DNA of 35,930 nucleotides from an uncultured Burkholderiales bacterium (GTDB taxonomy: Bacteria > Pseudomonadota > Gammaproteobacteria > Burkholderiales > Burkholderiaceae_A), in contig CALMJH010000011.1 of the NCBI GenBank assembly GCA_937864175.1, positions 1 to 35,930 of the forward strand. The letters run 5' to 3'. Within the stretch, counting starts at the first letter, position 1; every line of letters begins with the position of its first letter. Below the pieces are notes generated by a model. That model worked only from the letters and a program-made list of their open reading frames with translations, ran no database searches and was not told the origin of the DNA. Made by a program: the position numbers and the translations under genes. Positions 25,543 through 33,563 of the stretch are shown one piece after another.

Positions 25543-27015
25543 ATGCGCATTAGCAGCCAACAACTCCTCTCCGCTAGCATCCGAGCCATTCAGGACCAGT
25601 CGGTCGATGCCATGAAATGGCAGGAGCAGATCTCCAGCGGCCAGCGTTACAACGCAGCCTCGCAAGGCATGGTAGCCCTAGCGCGCGGGGTTGAGATTGC
25701 CTTTGACCAGTCGAAATTCAAGATGCTGCAAGCCAATCAAGACTTTGTAGCTAATCGTATGGCAATGGCGGATACCCAATTAGCGTCAATGCTGGGTAGC
25801 ATGAACCTCATTAAGGAGGCCGCACTTCAGGCTCGAAACGGGAGCTATGGGTCCCCCGCTTTTTCATCCCTAGCGCAGAAGGCGAGGGTGGAGTACGAGG
25901 CGCTTCGACAGCAAGCAGCCGCCGCCAACGCTAGTGACGAGAATATCCTCCTCTCTGCCCGAACTCCTGCGCGTTTATCACAACCACAGGTGACGATTAC
26001 CAACGGAGGCACCTCTGCTGTCACCGCGGCGACGATCGCATCAGATGCGGTCTTTGAAGTGGGCCGTGAATACAGCATCAATTTTGAGTCGTCGACGGAG
26101 GCCTTATTGCAAATTGATGGTCTCGGACCCGACGGAACGGCTACTAGCTTTTTTGAGGGCACGGTCTCCGGTGGGGTACTCCGATTTCCCCAGCAGGAGA
26201 GCCAATTTTTCAATCTTGACGTCACACTCACTGGGGCCCCAACGGAGGGAACTGAGCTCGTATTTCTGGCGAACCCTGTTGATGTTGAAGTGGATGGCGT
26301 GTCCAAGATTTTCGTGCCGGGAGATTATGAGATCGCTTTTACCCTTGCTGGTGGAGCGATCAGCTCGGCAACGCTATCGAAAGATGGGGTTGACCTCAAA
26401 ACAGTCACGGCCTCCGGTGGGGCGATTACCACCGACTCACAGGTCGGGCTGACTACATTGGATTTTGGCGACGACTCAGTAAATGACCCACCATATTTTT
26501 ACGATCTGCAAATCTTGGTGCAGGGTGATGTTGCTGATATGAGTTCGAACGATTCTGCGAGCTTCGTGGTGTCGAGTGCAGTAAAGCAAATCGAGATTGA
26601 GCCTGATGTCTGGGTAGACGAGGGCATTAGTTTTCGACGAGCGTTGGGCGATGGGACGTCATCGAGTAAAGATGTTTTGGCAGAGGCGTTAGCGATAGTC
26701 GAGGCACTGGAATCCGCCGCATCCTCAGGATCCCTTGCGAGTAATTTTGGTGCGCTGATGAATGCGCATGATGATGCGACTCGACAACTCGAAAATGCCC
26801 AAATTCGATCAGGCCTTCTTGGCGCGCAAATTGATGCCGCTCGTTCCGCCCTGGAGACCAAGTCGACAGAGCTGGAGGCCCATCGGTCCCGTTTGTTAGA
26901 TACTGACATCGCCGAGGCCTCGGCCGGGCTGGTGCGGACTCAGACGCTGCTGGAAGCCGCCCGGTCCATCTTTGCCCGCCTTGAGTCATCAAACTTATTT
27001 CAAAGGCTGATGTAA
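25543..27015 (+). CDS. flgL: FlgL, hook-filament junction protein 3 (HAP3)
   Basis: A 490-residue flagellin-family protein, larger than the roughly 300-400 usual for FlgL. The N-terminal RISSQQLLSASIRAIQDQSV with QEQISSGQRYNAASQ and the C-terminal LETKSTELEAHRSRLLDTDI with LLEAARSIFARLESSNLF form the conserved D0/D1 core. Residues about 140-370 are an acidic, Gly/Ser/Thr-rich beta domain encoded by AT-richer DNA. The frame is open to a TTG at 25537, but the ATG at 25543 has AAGG nine bases upstream. A flagellin identity was considered, but the position after flgK favours FlgL. Confidence 0.92.
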   Translation: MRISSQQLLSASIRAIQDQSVDAMKWQEQISSGQRYNAASQGMVALARGVEIAFDQSKFKMLQANQDFVANRMAMADTQLASMLGSMNLIKEAALQARNGSYGSPAFSSLAQKARVEYEALRQQAAAANASDENILLSARTPARLSQPQVTITNGGTSAVTAATIASDAVFEVGREYSINFESSTEALLQIDGLGPDGTATSFFEGTVSGGVLRFPQQESQFFNLDVTLTGAPTEGTELVFLANPVDVEVDGVSKIFVPGDYEIAFTLAGGAISSATLSKDGVDLKTVTASGGAITTDSQVGLTTLDFGDDSVNDPPYFYDLQILVQGDVADMSSNDSASFVVSSAVKQIEIEPDVWVDEGISFRRALGDGTSSSKDVLAEALAIVEALESAASSGSLASNFGALMNAHDDATRQLENAQIRSGLLGAQIDAARSALETKSTELEAHRSRLLDTDIAEASAGLVRTQTLLEAARSIFARLESSNLFQRLM

Positions 27016-27055
27016 TCATGCATGGCCAACACATTGACATGAAGGGATTGCGATC

Positions 27056-27916
27056 ATGACGTGGTTAATTGGAGTAATCGTTGGACTGGGCTGTGCCCTG
27101 GCCGGCTATGTGATTCACGGCGGACACATCCTGGTGCTCTGGCAGCCAACCGAGGTCTTGTCCATTGGCGGCCTGGGCATTGGCTACATGATTGCCAGTA
27201 ACTCACCCCGTAACCTCAAGGCCACCTTCGCCGCCATGCCGCGTGCCTTCAAAACGCCCAAGGCCAACAAGCGGAAGTTTCTGGACCTGCTCTGCCTGAT
27301 GTTCGAAATCCTGCAGAAGGTTCGCCGTGACGGCCTGATGTCCCTGGAAGCGGACATCGAGGAGCCCGAGGCCAGTGCCCTCTTCGAGAAGTACCCCTCC
27401 ATCAAAGAAGACCACCACCTGGTGGAGTTCATCTGTGACTACCTGCGCATGATGCTGGCTGGCGCACTGAACAACGTTCAGATCGAGGCCCTGATGGAGC
27501 AAGAGCTCGAGGTCCACCACGAGGAGAGCCACAAGCCTATCGAGGTCATCGGTAACCTGGCTGACGCCTTCCCTGCCTTCGGTATCGTGGCGGCGGTTAT
27601 GGGCGTTGTGCACGTGATGGGATCGATTGGTCTGCCTCCTGCCGAACTGGGCAAGATGATTGGTGCGGCCCTGGTGGGGACCTTCCTGGGTATTTTGTTG
27701 TCTTATTCCATTACGTCGCCCATCTCCAAAGCCCTGGCCCAGAACGAAGAGGTCGATGGCAAGGTCTACAACTGTGTGAAGGCGATTCTGCTGGCCAGCC
27801 TGAACGGCTTCCCTCCCCAGGGCGCGGTTGAGTTTGGTCGGAAGGTCTTGTTCTCTGACATGCGTCCTAGCTTTAAAGAGCTTGACGAAGAGACCAAGAA
27901 CGTTAAAGGCAAGTAA
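27056..27916 (+). CDS. motA: MotA, proton-channel stator subunit
   Basis: A 286-residue MotA with four transmembrane helices. The cytoplasmic loop keeps the charged residues that touch FliG (KVRRDGLMSLEADIEEPE). The TM3 region IEVIGNLADAFPAFGIVAAV, continuing MGVVHVMGSIG, includes the channel prolines. Length and form match the proton-type MotA family rather than PomA, although ion choice cannot be proved from sequence. AAGGGA lies eight bases before the ATG at 27056. The 40-bp gap from flgL has no convincing promoter. Confidence 0.95.
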   Translation: MTWLIGVIVGLGCALAGYVIHGGHILVLWQPTEVLSIGGLGIGYMIASNSPRNLKATFAAMPRAFKTPKANKRKFLDLLCLMFEILQKVRRDGLMSLEADIEEPEASALFEKYPSIKEDHHLVEFICDYLRMMLAGALNNVQIEALMEQELEVHHEESHKPIEVIGNLADAFPAFGIVAAVMGVVHVMGSIGLPPAELGKMIGAALVGTFLGILLSYSITSPISKALAQNEEVDGKVYNCVKAILLASLNGFPPQGAVEFGRKVLFSDMRPSFKELDEETKNVKGK

Positions 27917-27939
27917 GGAAACCTAGAGCAGAGACAGTT

Positions 27940-28986
27940 ATGGCGGACACCCAAGAACCAATAGTCGTCAAACGCGTTAAGAAGGTGGTCGGTGGCCACG
28001 GTGGCGGCGTCTGGAAGATTGCCTACGCCGACTTCGTCACGGCGATGATGGCCTTCTTCCTGCTGATGTGGGTCTTGGGCTCCACCACCTCGGGTGACTT
28101 GGCGGGTATCTCGGCCTACTTCCAGAACCCCCTGCGGCTCACGCTAGAGGGCGGGCAGGGCTCTGGTGATACCAACAGCATCATCAAGGGCGGTGGCCCA
28201 CAAATCTTCCGCACCGACGGTGTAGAGGCCAAGGCCGATGCCGACACCGAGCAGCGCCGTGTGAGCGAGGCTGTCGAGTTCGATGAGCGTGCCCGTAAGA
28301 ACGTTCGTAAGATGGTCGACGCGAAAGAGGGCATTGAGCAGCAGATCAAGTCCGACCCCGAACTGGCCAAGATGAAGAACCAGGTCTTTATGGACATCAA
28401 TGCCTCGGGCCTTCGTATTCAGATTGTCGACGAGAAGAACCGAGCCATGTTTGGCGTGGGCGGAGCCGACATGGCTGGCTTTGCCAGCCGCCTGCTGCGG
28501 GCCATTGGCGGTGTGCTCAAAGACATGCCAAACGGCGTGCGCATCGAGGGCCATACCGACAGCCTGCGTTACAACAACGGCCTGGCCGGCTACTCCAACT
28601 GGGAACTCTCCACCGATCGGGCCAATGCGGCCCGCCGTGAGTTGATCGCTGGGGGTCTGCCCGAGCAGCGGGTAAGCCAGGTGGTGGGCTTTGCAGACAC
28701 CATTCGTCTCAATCCCGACAATCCAAATGACCCGCTTAACCGCCGCATCTCCATTACGGTCCTGGATCAAAACACCGGAGCGACCAAAGGCGGCCTAGAC
28801 CGCAGCAATGCCCCGGCTGGCCCTGGACAGAGCCAGGCGGCACCTGCGCCGGCAGCGCCTCAGGGTTCTGTCGCGGTGCCTGCTGGACAGCCGAGCGCAT
28901 CGGGTCGAACGCCGATGCTGGTCTTGCCCTCGCGTCCAAGCCTGGGCCCTTCCGCGCCTCCCCCATCGGGTAGCGGGAATCGATAA
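27940..28986 (+). CDS. motB: MotB, peptidoglycan-anchored stator subunit
   Basis: A 348-residue MotB. A basic N-terminus precedes the single helix with the ion-binding Asp at residue 31 (WKIAYADFVTAMMAFFLLMW). The plug/linker follows (about 50-165), then an OmpA-type peptidoglycan-binding domain (VRIEGHTDSLRYNNGLAGYS; NWELSTDRANAARRELIAGG; LNRRISITVLDQ). The last 60 residues form a Pro/Ala/Gly/Ser-rich tail. It lies 23 bp after motA. The stop codon directly abuts the next ATG. Confidence 0.96.
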   Translation: MADTQEPIVVKRVKKVVGGHGGGVWKIAYADFVTAMMAFFLLMWVLGSTTSGDLAGISAYFQNPLRLTLEGGQGSGDTNSIIKGGGPQIFRTDGVEAKADADTEQRRVSEAVEFDERARKNVRKMVDAKEGIEQQIKSDPELAKMKNQVFMDINASGLRIQIVDEKNRAMFGVGGADMAGFASRLLRAIGGVLKDMPNGVRIEGHTDSLRYNNGLAGYSNWELSTDRANAARRELIAGGLPEQRVSQVVGFADTIRLNPDNPNDPLNRRISITVLDQNTGATKGGLDRSNAPAGPGQSQAAPAPAAPQGSVAVPAGQPSASGRTPMLVLPSRPSLGPSAPPPSGSGNR

Positions 28987-29805
28987 ATGAAGCAGGCCCT
29001 CGCCCTGGCGCTGGTCTTGGGATGGGCCCTGCCGCTTCAGGCAGCAGCTCCGGCCCATTCCGCACCTGCAGCCCCTGCAGCCCCTGCAGCCCCTAAGGCG
29101 GCAAACAAGGCCGCCGCTGCGGCTAGCTACCAGCCCACCGCCAGCTATGTGGCGGCCGAGGCCAAGTATCAGCAGATTCGGTCGCTGCAGGTCAAGGCCT
29201 TGGATGCCTCAGAGTGCATTCGGAAGAAAGGCTGCCCCAGTGACGAGTCCGACATGCTGCGCCCCTTGGAGCAGGCCCTCTTGCTGAAAAGAGAGCTTGA
29301 GCGACAGGCTGCTGCAGGAGATCGGGACGCGGGCTATTTTCGGGCCAAGGTGTCCGCAGAGGAGGCCGCCCGATTCAGTGAAGAGGGCGACATCTATACC
29401 GGCTTTCAGGACCCAGCCTACAAGCGTTCAGCGGGCCTGGCCTACGAGCGGGCTGCCCGTGAACGGGATTTTGCCAAGAACATTCTGGTGGCCGGTGCGG
29501 TAGACCTTCACCCCTGGAGTTGCATGCTCTATGCCGACCTCAATCTGTCGGCCCAGCCCGGGGTTAACAACCGTGAAGCAGCCTTCAACACCTATTACTG
29601 CGCGGCCAGTGGCTTTGCAGACCGTGGACTGCAAGATCTGGCGTTGGCAGCCTATGCCGGCATGCTCAAGACTGGGCATCCCCAACACCCCTACACTCTG
29701 GACATTCACGCTCGCTTGCTCAACAACCGGCCAGAGAACCCCTGGCGAAAAATTGAACCCACCGGCCTGGTTCGTCAGCCGGTTGCACCCGCTAAACATC
29801 ACTAA
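28987..29805 (+). CDS. Secreted alpha-helical protein of unknown function
   Basis: A 272-residue protein not recognised. A clear signal peptide (1-21, ending LPLQAAA) is followed by an Ala/Pro-rich linker encoded partly by a 9-bp tandem repeat (29065-29094), and then a helical domain (about 55-255) with four Cys (ECIRKKGC, WSCML, YYCAAS). The helices have the small-residue spacing of TPR/Sel1-like repeats (RAARERDFAKNILVAGA; AASGFADRGLQDLALAAYAG). No membrane segment follows the signal, so it should be periplasmic. Its ATG abuts the motB stop, so translation is coupled to the stator genes, pointing to a stator-associated or basal-body envelope part. That role is inference. Confidence 0.75.
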   Translation: MKQALALALVLGWALPLQAAAPAHSAPAAPAAPAAPKAANKAAAAASYQPTASYVAAEAKYQQIRSLQVKALDASECIRKKGCPSDESDMLRPLEQALLLKRELERQAAAGDRDAGYFRAKVSAEEAARFSEEGDIYTGFQDPAYKRSAGLAYERAARERDFAKNILVAGAVDLHPWSCMLYADLNLSAQPGVNNREAAFNTYYCAASGFADRGLQDLALAAYAGMLKTGHPQHPYTLDIHARLLNNRPENPWRKIEPTGLVRQPVAPAKHH

Positions 29806-29822
29806 TACGAGGACCAGACCCC

Positions 29823-30263
29823 ATGGAAAAACTCAAAGCCATCCTTCGAAAGGCCCTGTTTTTTGCGGTCTTTCCAGCGGCCTTCTTTGTCTTTCTCTTT
29901 TTCTTGGGAGAGCAGTTTGAGGTGGGCCGCCTCGGCGCTATTGCCTCCTGCGAGGGCAGCCCAAACCCCTCCGCCTGTATTCGCTCAAAGGGTTACCTGC
30001 CCGCTGCTCCCCACTATCCCGACCTTGGCCGCCGCACACTGGGCGCACTCGCTCGTGCCGTTGGTGGGGACTTGGGCGCCAGCTACAAAGAGCCGGTACC
30101 CGCAGCCGGCGACCCAGCCGCCGCAGCAGCTGGTGCGACCACCGCCCCCGTAGCAGGCCAGCCTGCAGCTGGGGCTCCTGGCCCTGCCCCCGCACCGGGT
30201 GTGACCCCCGGTGTGGCCCCGGCCGCCTTGCCGCCCGCCACCCCCAACGCCAGAGCCCTCTAA
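29823..30263 (+). CDS. Small membrane-anchored protein of unknown function
   Basis: A 146-residue protein not recognised. One hydrophobic helix (about 10-29, rich in Phe) anchors it, and the rest should be periplasmic. A short middle segment has two Cys (ASCEGSPNPSACIRSKGYLP), similar in spacing to the ECIRKKGC segment of the preceding gene product. Residues about 90-146 are an Ala/Pro/Gly-rich tail, probably disordered. GAGGA lies nine bases before the ATG at 29823. It lies between the two other envelope genes of the motB-flhB interval and probably works with them. Confidence 0.7.
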   Translation: MEKLKAILRKALFFAVFPAAFFVFLFFLGEQFEVGRLGAIASCEGSPNPSACIRSKGYLPAAPHYPDLGRRTLGALARAVGGDLGASYKEPVPAAGDPAAAAAGATTAPVAGQPAAGAPGPAPAPGVTPGVAPAALPPATPNARAL

Positions 30264-30272
30264 GAAGACTTC

Positions 30273-30947
30273 ATGCCCCCCCGCAAATCCTCGTCGGCCC
30301 GCAGCGCCAGAGTCATCGACGCCCAGCGGCCGTCGAGCACCAGCCGTCGAGACCTTTTGCGTGGCCTGGGCCGGCTGTCATGCGTTGGGCTCGTGGGGGT
30401 TGCCAGCCTTGGGCTTACCGCCTGCTCTGACTATCACCAGGCCCGTCGGGCCTATGAGGTCGGCCGTTTTACCGAGGCCTTGTCGCTCTTGGAGAAACTC
30501 GCCGAGAGCGGGGATTCCAGGGCCCAGTATGAAGTGGCCCTGATGTACTTGCAGGGCATTGGCACCCGGGTGGACCCAGCCAGAGGCGGCTACTGGATGC
30601 TGGCAGCCGCCAACAACGGCAACGTGGCCGCCATGGTGGAGATTGGCGGACGGTTTGAGTCGGGCGCAAACGTTGAGCGCAACTACCTCTTGTCGTTCAC
30701 CTGGTATCGCAGGGCAGCTGCTTTGGGAGACCCAATCGCCGCCTATCGGCTGGCGGGCCTTTACGAGCGCGGCACTGGCGTCCAGCGGGACCTTCCTCGG
30801 GCCTGGGCCTGGTACCGCCTGTCCAGAAAGTTTGGAAACCCCATCGCCATCGAGGCGACGGATCGGGTCTGGAAGCTCATGGATGCCATTGAGCGCACCC
30901 AGGCCGAGACCCTGGTAGACCAACTCAAGGCAAACCCAGAAGCCTAG
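30273..30947 (+). CDS. Sel1-repeat lipoprotein, possibly a stator scaffold
   Basis: A 224-residue protein. The N-terminus has a twin-arginine motif (SRRDLL, 24-29), a hydrophobic stretch and a lipobox LTAC (Cys51), so it may be a Tat-exported lipoprotein. Residues about 60-200 hold three or four Sel1-type repeats (ARRAYEVGRFTEALSLLEKL; AQYEVALMYLQGIGTRVDPA; AAMVEIGGRFESGANVERNY; AAYRLAGLYERGTGVQRDLP). Sel1 repeats bind protein partners. Vibrio MotX, a stator-holding T-ring protein, is also a Sel1-repeat protein, and this gene sits between motAB and flhB. A MotX-like job is therefore plausible but unproven. Confidence 0.8.
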   Translation: MPPRKSSSARSARVIDAQRPSSTSRRDLLRGLGRLSCVGLVGVASLGLTACSDYHQARRAYEVGRFTEALSLLEKLAESGDSRAQYEVALMYLQGIGTRVDPARGGYWMLAAANNGNVAAMVEIGGRFESGANVERNYLLSFTWYRRAAALGDPIAAYRLAGLYERGTGVQRDLPRAWAWYRLSRKFGNPIAIEATDRVWKLMDAIERTQAETLVDQLKANPEA

Positions 30948-30961
30948 GCTAAACTGCCGCC

Positions 30962-32083
30962 ATGGCAGAAGACACCTCGCAAGAGGACAAACAGTTAGAC
31001 CCTACCGAGCGGCGATTACAAAAGGCCCGCGAAGACGGAGAGTTTGCCCAGTCGAGAGACCTCACTACCCTTGGTCTCATCACCGTTTTTCTCCTCTTTG
31101 TCTTTACCGCAGGCCCCTCCCTCATGACCCAACTGGTGGTCTTGGTGAAAGAGGGTCTGACCTTCTCGGCCCCAGACCGTTGGGCCGATGAGACCCTGTC
31201 CTGGGTGGCGGGCCCCCTGGTCTCACTGGCCGGTCTGATTGGGATCTTTGCCGTCCTGGCCATTGTGGTGTCGATCGTGGCGCCTCTTGGTTTGTCGGGC
31301 TTTCGGCCGGTCTTTGTCTTTAAGTTTCGTGGGGATCGACTAGACCCCATCAAAGGCATCCAGCGGCTTTTTTCTCTGCCTACCCTTGTGGAGCTTCTCA
31401 AGACCGTGGCCAAGGCCTTTTTTGTCTTGGGGATTGGCCTGGGCTATCTCTGGGTCCTGCTGGGCGGCGTCTCGGCCCTGGTCAATGAGGACTTTGAAAT
31501 CGCCTTGCGAAATTCCGCTGGCTTTATTTTTAATGGCGCGGTCCTGATGCTGGCCCCGCTGGTCTTGATTGGTGTTGTGGATGCGCTCTTCCAGCGCTAC
31601 AACTACATGCGCCAACTCCGCATGTCCCCTGAGGAAGTCAAACAAGAAATGAAAGAGACCGAAGGGTCTCCAGAGATTCGCGCCAAGATTCGTCAGAAGC
31701 AGCGTCAGGCCGCCCAGAGCCGCATGATGTCGGCGGTGGAGCGGGCCGATGTGGTGGTCGTGAACCCGGACCACTACTCGGTGGCCCTTCGGTACGACGA
31801 AAAGTCGATGCGGGCCCCCATTGTGGTGGCCAAGGGCCTGGATGCCACGGCCCTTCGAATTCAAGACATCGCCAAAGAACACACAGTGCCCATTGCCCGC
31901 ATTCCACCGCTGGCGCGGCTTCTACACGCAAGGCTAGAGGTGGGTGAGCCCATCCCCGAGAAACTCTTCGAGGCGGTGGCCAAGGTGCTGGCCTGGGCCT
32001 ATGAGCTCAAACAGGGCACCAAGACGCGGGACGACCTGCCAGAGATCGACCAGCTGCCCACCCTCCAAGAGTTACAGGCCTAA
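30962..32083 (+). CDS. flhB: FlhB, export-gate substrate-specificity switch with NPDH motif
   Basis: A 373-residue FlhB. The N-terminal EDTSQEDKQLDPTERRLQKA with REDGEFAQSRDLTT, four membrane helices and a cytoplasmic domain (MRQLRMSPEEVKQEMKETEG; QRQAAQSRMMSAVERADVVV) are canonical. The autocleavage site reads N268-P269-D270-H271 where the family has NPTH, an uncommon change at the residue after the scissile N-P bond. The region after it (HYSVALRYDEKSMRAPIVVA; IPPLARLLHARLEVGEPIP) is normal. FlhB works with FliK (8709) to switch export from hook to filament. flhA is not adjacent here. The ATG at 30962 has only a weak ribosome site. Confidence 0.96.
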   Translation: MAEDTSQEDKQLDPTERRLQKAREDGEFAQSRDLTTLGLITVFLLFVFTAGPSLMTQLVVLVKEGLTFSAPDRWADETLSWVAGPLVSLAGLIGIFAVLAIVVSIVAPLGLSGFRPVFVFKFRGDRLDPIKGIQRLFSLPTLVELLKTVAKAFFVLGIGLGYLWVLLGGVSALVNEDFEIALRNSAGFIFNGAVLMLAPLVLIGVVDALFQRYNYMRQLRMSPEEVKQEMKETEGSPEIRAKIRQKQRQAAQSRMMSAVERADVVVVNPDHYSVALRYDEKSMRAPIVVAKGLDATALRIQDIAKEHTVPIARIPPLARLLHARLEVGEPIPEKLFEAVAKVLAWAYELKQGTKTRDDLPEIDQLPTLQELQA

Positions 32084-32088
32084 ACCAG

Positions 32089-32886
32089 ATGTCTGCGGCA
32101 AGACCCCAGGGCTGGCAGCGACTCTTGCTGGCCCTTGGACTTCAGGTGGGTGTGGCCACACTCTGGTTGAGCCTGCTGGCCCAGACCAGCTGGGCACTGC
32201 AGTCGCCGCTTGCCGTCTGGCTGCTGGCCCATGGCTTGGTGACGGCGGGGCTCTCGCACTGGTGGACCCGCGAGGTCTGGTGGTCGGTCTTTCATGTGGT
32301 GGTTCCCTGGCTGGTCGTGCTGGCCTTGCAATGGCAACTACCCCTCTACATCTATCCGCTTCTGGCTGCCCTGCTGCTATTGGTTTTCTCGCCGGTCTTA
32401 CGAGACCGAGTGCCTTTTTTTCTGTCGAGCGACCAGGTCGGCCAGGCCTTGCTGGACTGGATGGACCACCAGGCCAGCCGCCGCTTTATTGACTTGGGCT
32501 GCGCAACAGGGGGCCTATTGGTCAGGCTTGCGAAGGCCCGCCCGCAGCTTGAGTTTGTTGGGGTGGAGACGGCCTTCGGCCCATGGCTAGTCGCATGGCT
32601 TCGGGCTTGGCGGCAGCCAAACCTTCGGGTCTTGCGCCAAAACCTCTGGCAGACCGACCTGGGGCCCTACGATGTGGTCTATTGCTTTTTGTCGCCGGAC
32701 CCGATGGCCCGACTTGCCGACCAGTTTGCAGCGCAGGCTAAGCCCGGTGCTTGTCTGGTCTCCAACAGCTTTCAGGTGCCAGGCCGAGTGGCTGACCAGA
32801 CCCTAAAGATTTCAGACTGGCGAGACTCCGTGTTGTGGGTCTACCGGGCCCCACTACTCAAACCGCCCGGCCTGCACCAGCCCTAG
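32089..32886 (+). CDS. Membrane-anchored class I SAM-dependent methyltransferase
   Basis: A 265-residue protein. The first 105 residues contain three or four hydrophobic helices, several Trp-rich. The rest is a Rossmann-type methyltransferase: motif I FIDLGCATGGLLVRLA (about 133-148), acidic strand-2 end FVGVET, and motif IV region YDVVYCFLSPDPM. The short domain with a DLW-like segment (NLWQTDLGPYDVVYCFL) recalls the FAM173/ATPSCKMT-type membrane-bound lysine methyltransferases, but this is an impression. It starts five bases after flhB, so it is co-transcribed with it; the substrate is unknown and could be a flagellar or membrane protein. It ends 2 bp from the stop of the convergent gene. 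Confidence 0.78.
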   Translation: MSAARPQGWQRLLLALGLQVGVATLWLSLLAQTSWALQSPLAVWLLAHGLVTAGLSHWWTREVWWSVFHVVVPWLVVLALQWQLPLYIYPLLAALLLLVFSPVLRDRVPFFLSSDQVGQALLDWMDHQASRRFIDLGCATGGLLVRLAKARPQLEFVGVETAFGPWLVAWLRAWRQPNLRVLRQNLWQTDLGPYDVVYCFLSPDPMARLADQFAAQAKPGACLVSNSFQVPGRVADQTLKISDWRDSVLWVYRAPLLKPPGLHQP

Positions 32887-32888
32887 TC

Positions 32889-33476
32889 TTACTCGTGGTC
32901 TTGGTGGGCCTGAACTGCAGCATGCCATTTCTGCATGTGGGGCACCAGCATCGAGCCTTCCCAGGCCTTGATGCAGTTTTCTACCTGCTTGGGCGTAATG
33001 GCGATTTCTCGAATGCGCTTGGCCAGCATCTGCTGCTGAGGAGTGGGGAAGGCTGAGTCAGGCGGCGTGAAGGGGCCAATGGGCACGAGACAGAGAATCC
33101 AGAGGTCCCGCAGGTGGGTCTCAAAGACTTCGCCCATTTTCTTGGTGGCCAGGGCCCGATGGGTGATGGCGACGCAGAGCTGAATGGGGTCGACGATCTT
33201 GTATTCACAGACCTTGAGCAGCTCAGCACCCACCACTTTCTTGATGTCCTTGCCGGTCGACATCTCAAAGCCAAATTCACCGAAGTCGAAGATGTAATTG
33301 ACGACCAGCTCGGCGATCTCGCCTGCGGCCTTGGGGTCTTTGGATTTGGTGAGCCTGGCCTTGATGCCTTTTTCAAGGTCTGTCCGCAGCTGATAAACAC
33401 GCTGCTTCTGTTGTTCAGCCGGGTCTACTTTTTTCTTCGATCCGCCGAAGAGCATTGACAGAAGTGCTTTGAACAT
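32889..33476 (-). CDS. Conserved-looking cytoplasmic protein of unknown function
   Basis: A 195-residue protein not recognised. There is no signal peptide; a short N-terminal amphipathic stretch (MFKALLSMLFGG) could touch the membrane. A basic, helical first half (KKKVDPAEQQKQRVYQLRTD) leads into a mixed domain. The frame is open to a start at 33518, but the ATG at 33476 has GAGG six bases upstream and gives the more natural N-terminus. It lies 87 bp downstream of the ParA gene on the same strand and may be its partner, since orphan ParA ATPases often have an adjacent adaptor. The 3' end meets the methyltransferase gene with a 2-bp gap and no visible terminator. Confidence 0.72.
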   Translation of the reverse strand: MFKALLSMLFGGSKKKVDPAEQQKQRVYQLRTDLEKGIKARLTKSKDPKAAGEIAELVVNYIFDFGEFGFEMSTGKDIKKVVGAELLKVCEYKIVDPIQLCVAITHRALATKKMGEVFETHLRDLWILCLVPIGPFTPPDSAFPTPQQQMLAKRIREIAITPKQVENCIKAWEGSMLVPHMQKWHAAVQAHQDHE

Positions 33477-33563
33477 GAGGGTCCTCGATTTGGTCGGTGG
33501 TGGCCAGGCAACAACCAACGAACGGGCGAAGCGGCTTGACTGCGACGCCCAGCACTAAACGGC

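Noticed and set aside
27012-27036. ATGCATG-type palindrome between flgL and motA
   Set aside because: Too short and common to call an operator, and it overlaps the flgL stop.
26987-27055. Possible FliA or sigma54 promoter before motA (GCTGATGT; TGGCCA-N5-TTGAC)
   Set aside because: The FliA-like string lacks a -35 at correct spacing, and the sigma54-like string has GA where GC is required. motA is probably read through from flgL.
29065-29094. 9-bp tandem repeat (CCTGCAGCC, 3.3 copies)
   Set aside because: It encodes an in-frame Ala-Pro linker after a signal peptide; a simple slippage product, not a separate element, although copy number may vary between strains.
33477-33563. Gap between the ParA gene and the 195-residue gene checked for a terminator or parS-like repeats
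   Set aside because: No inverted repeat with T-run and no repeated motif was found.
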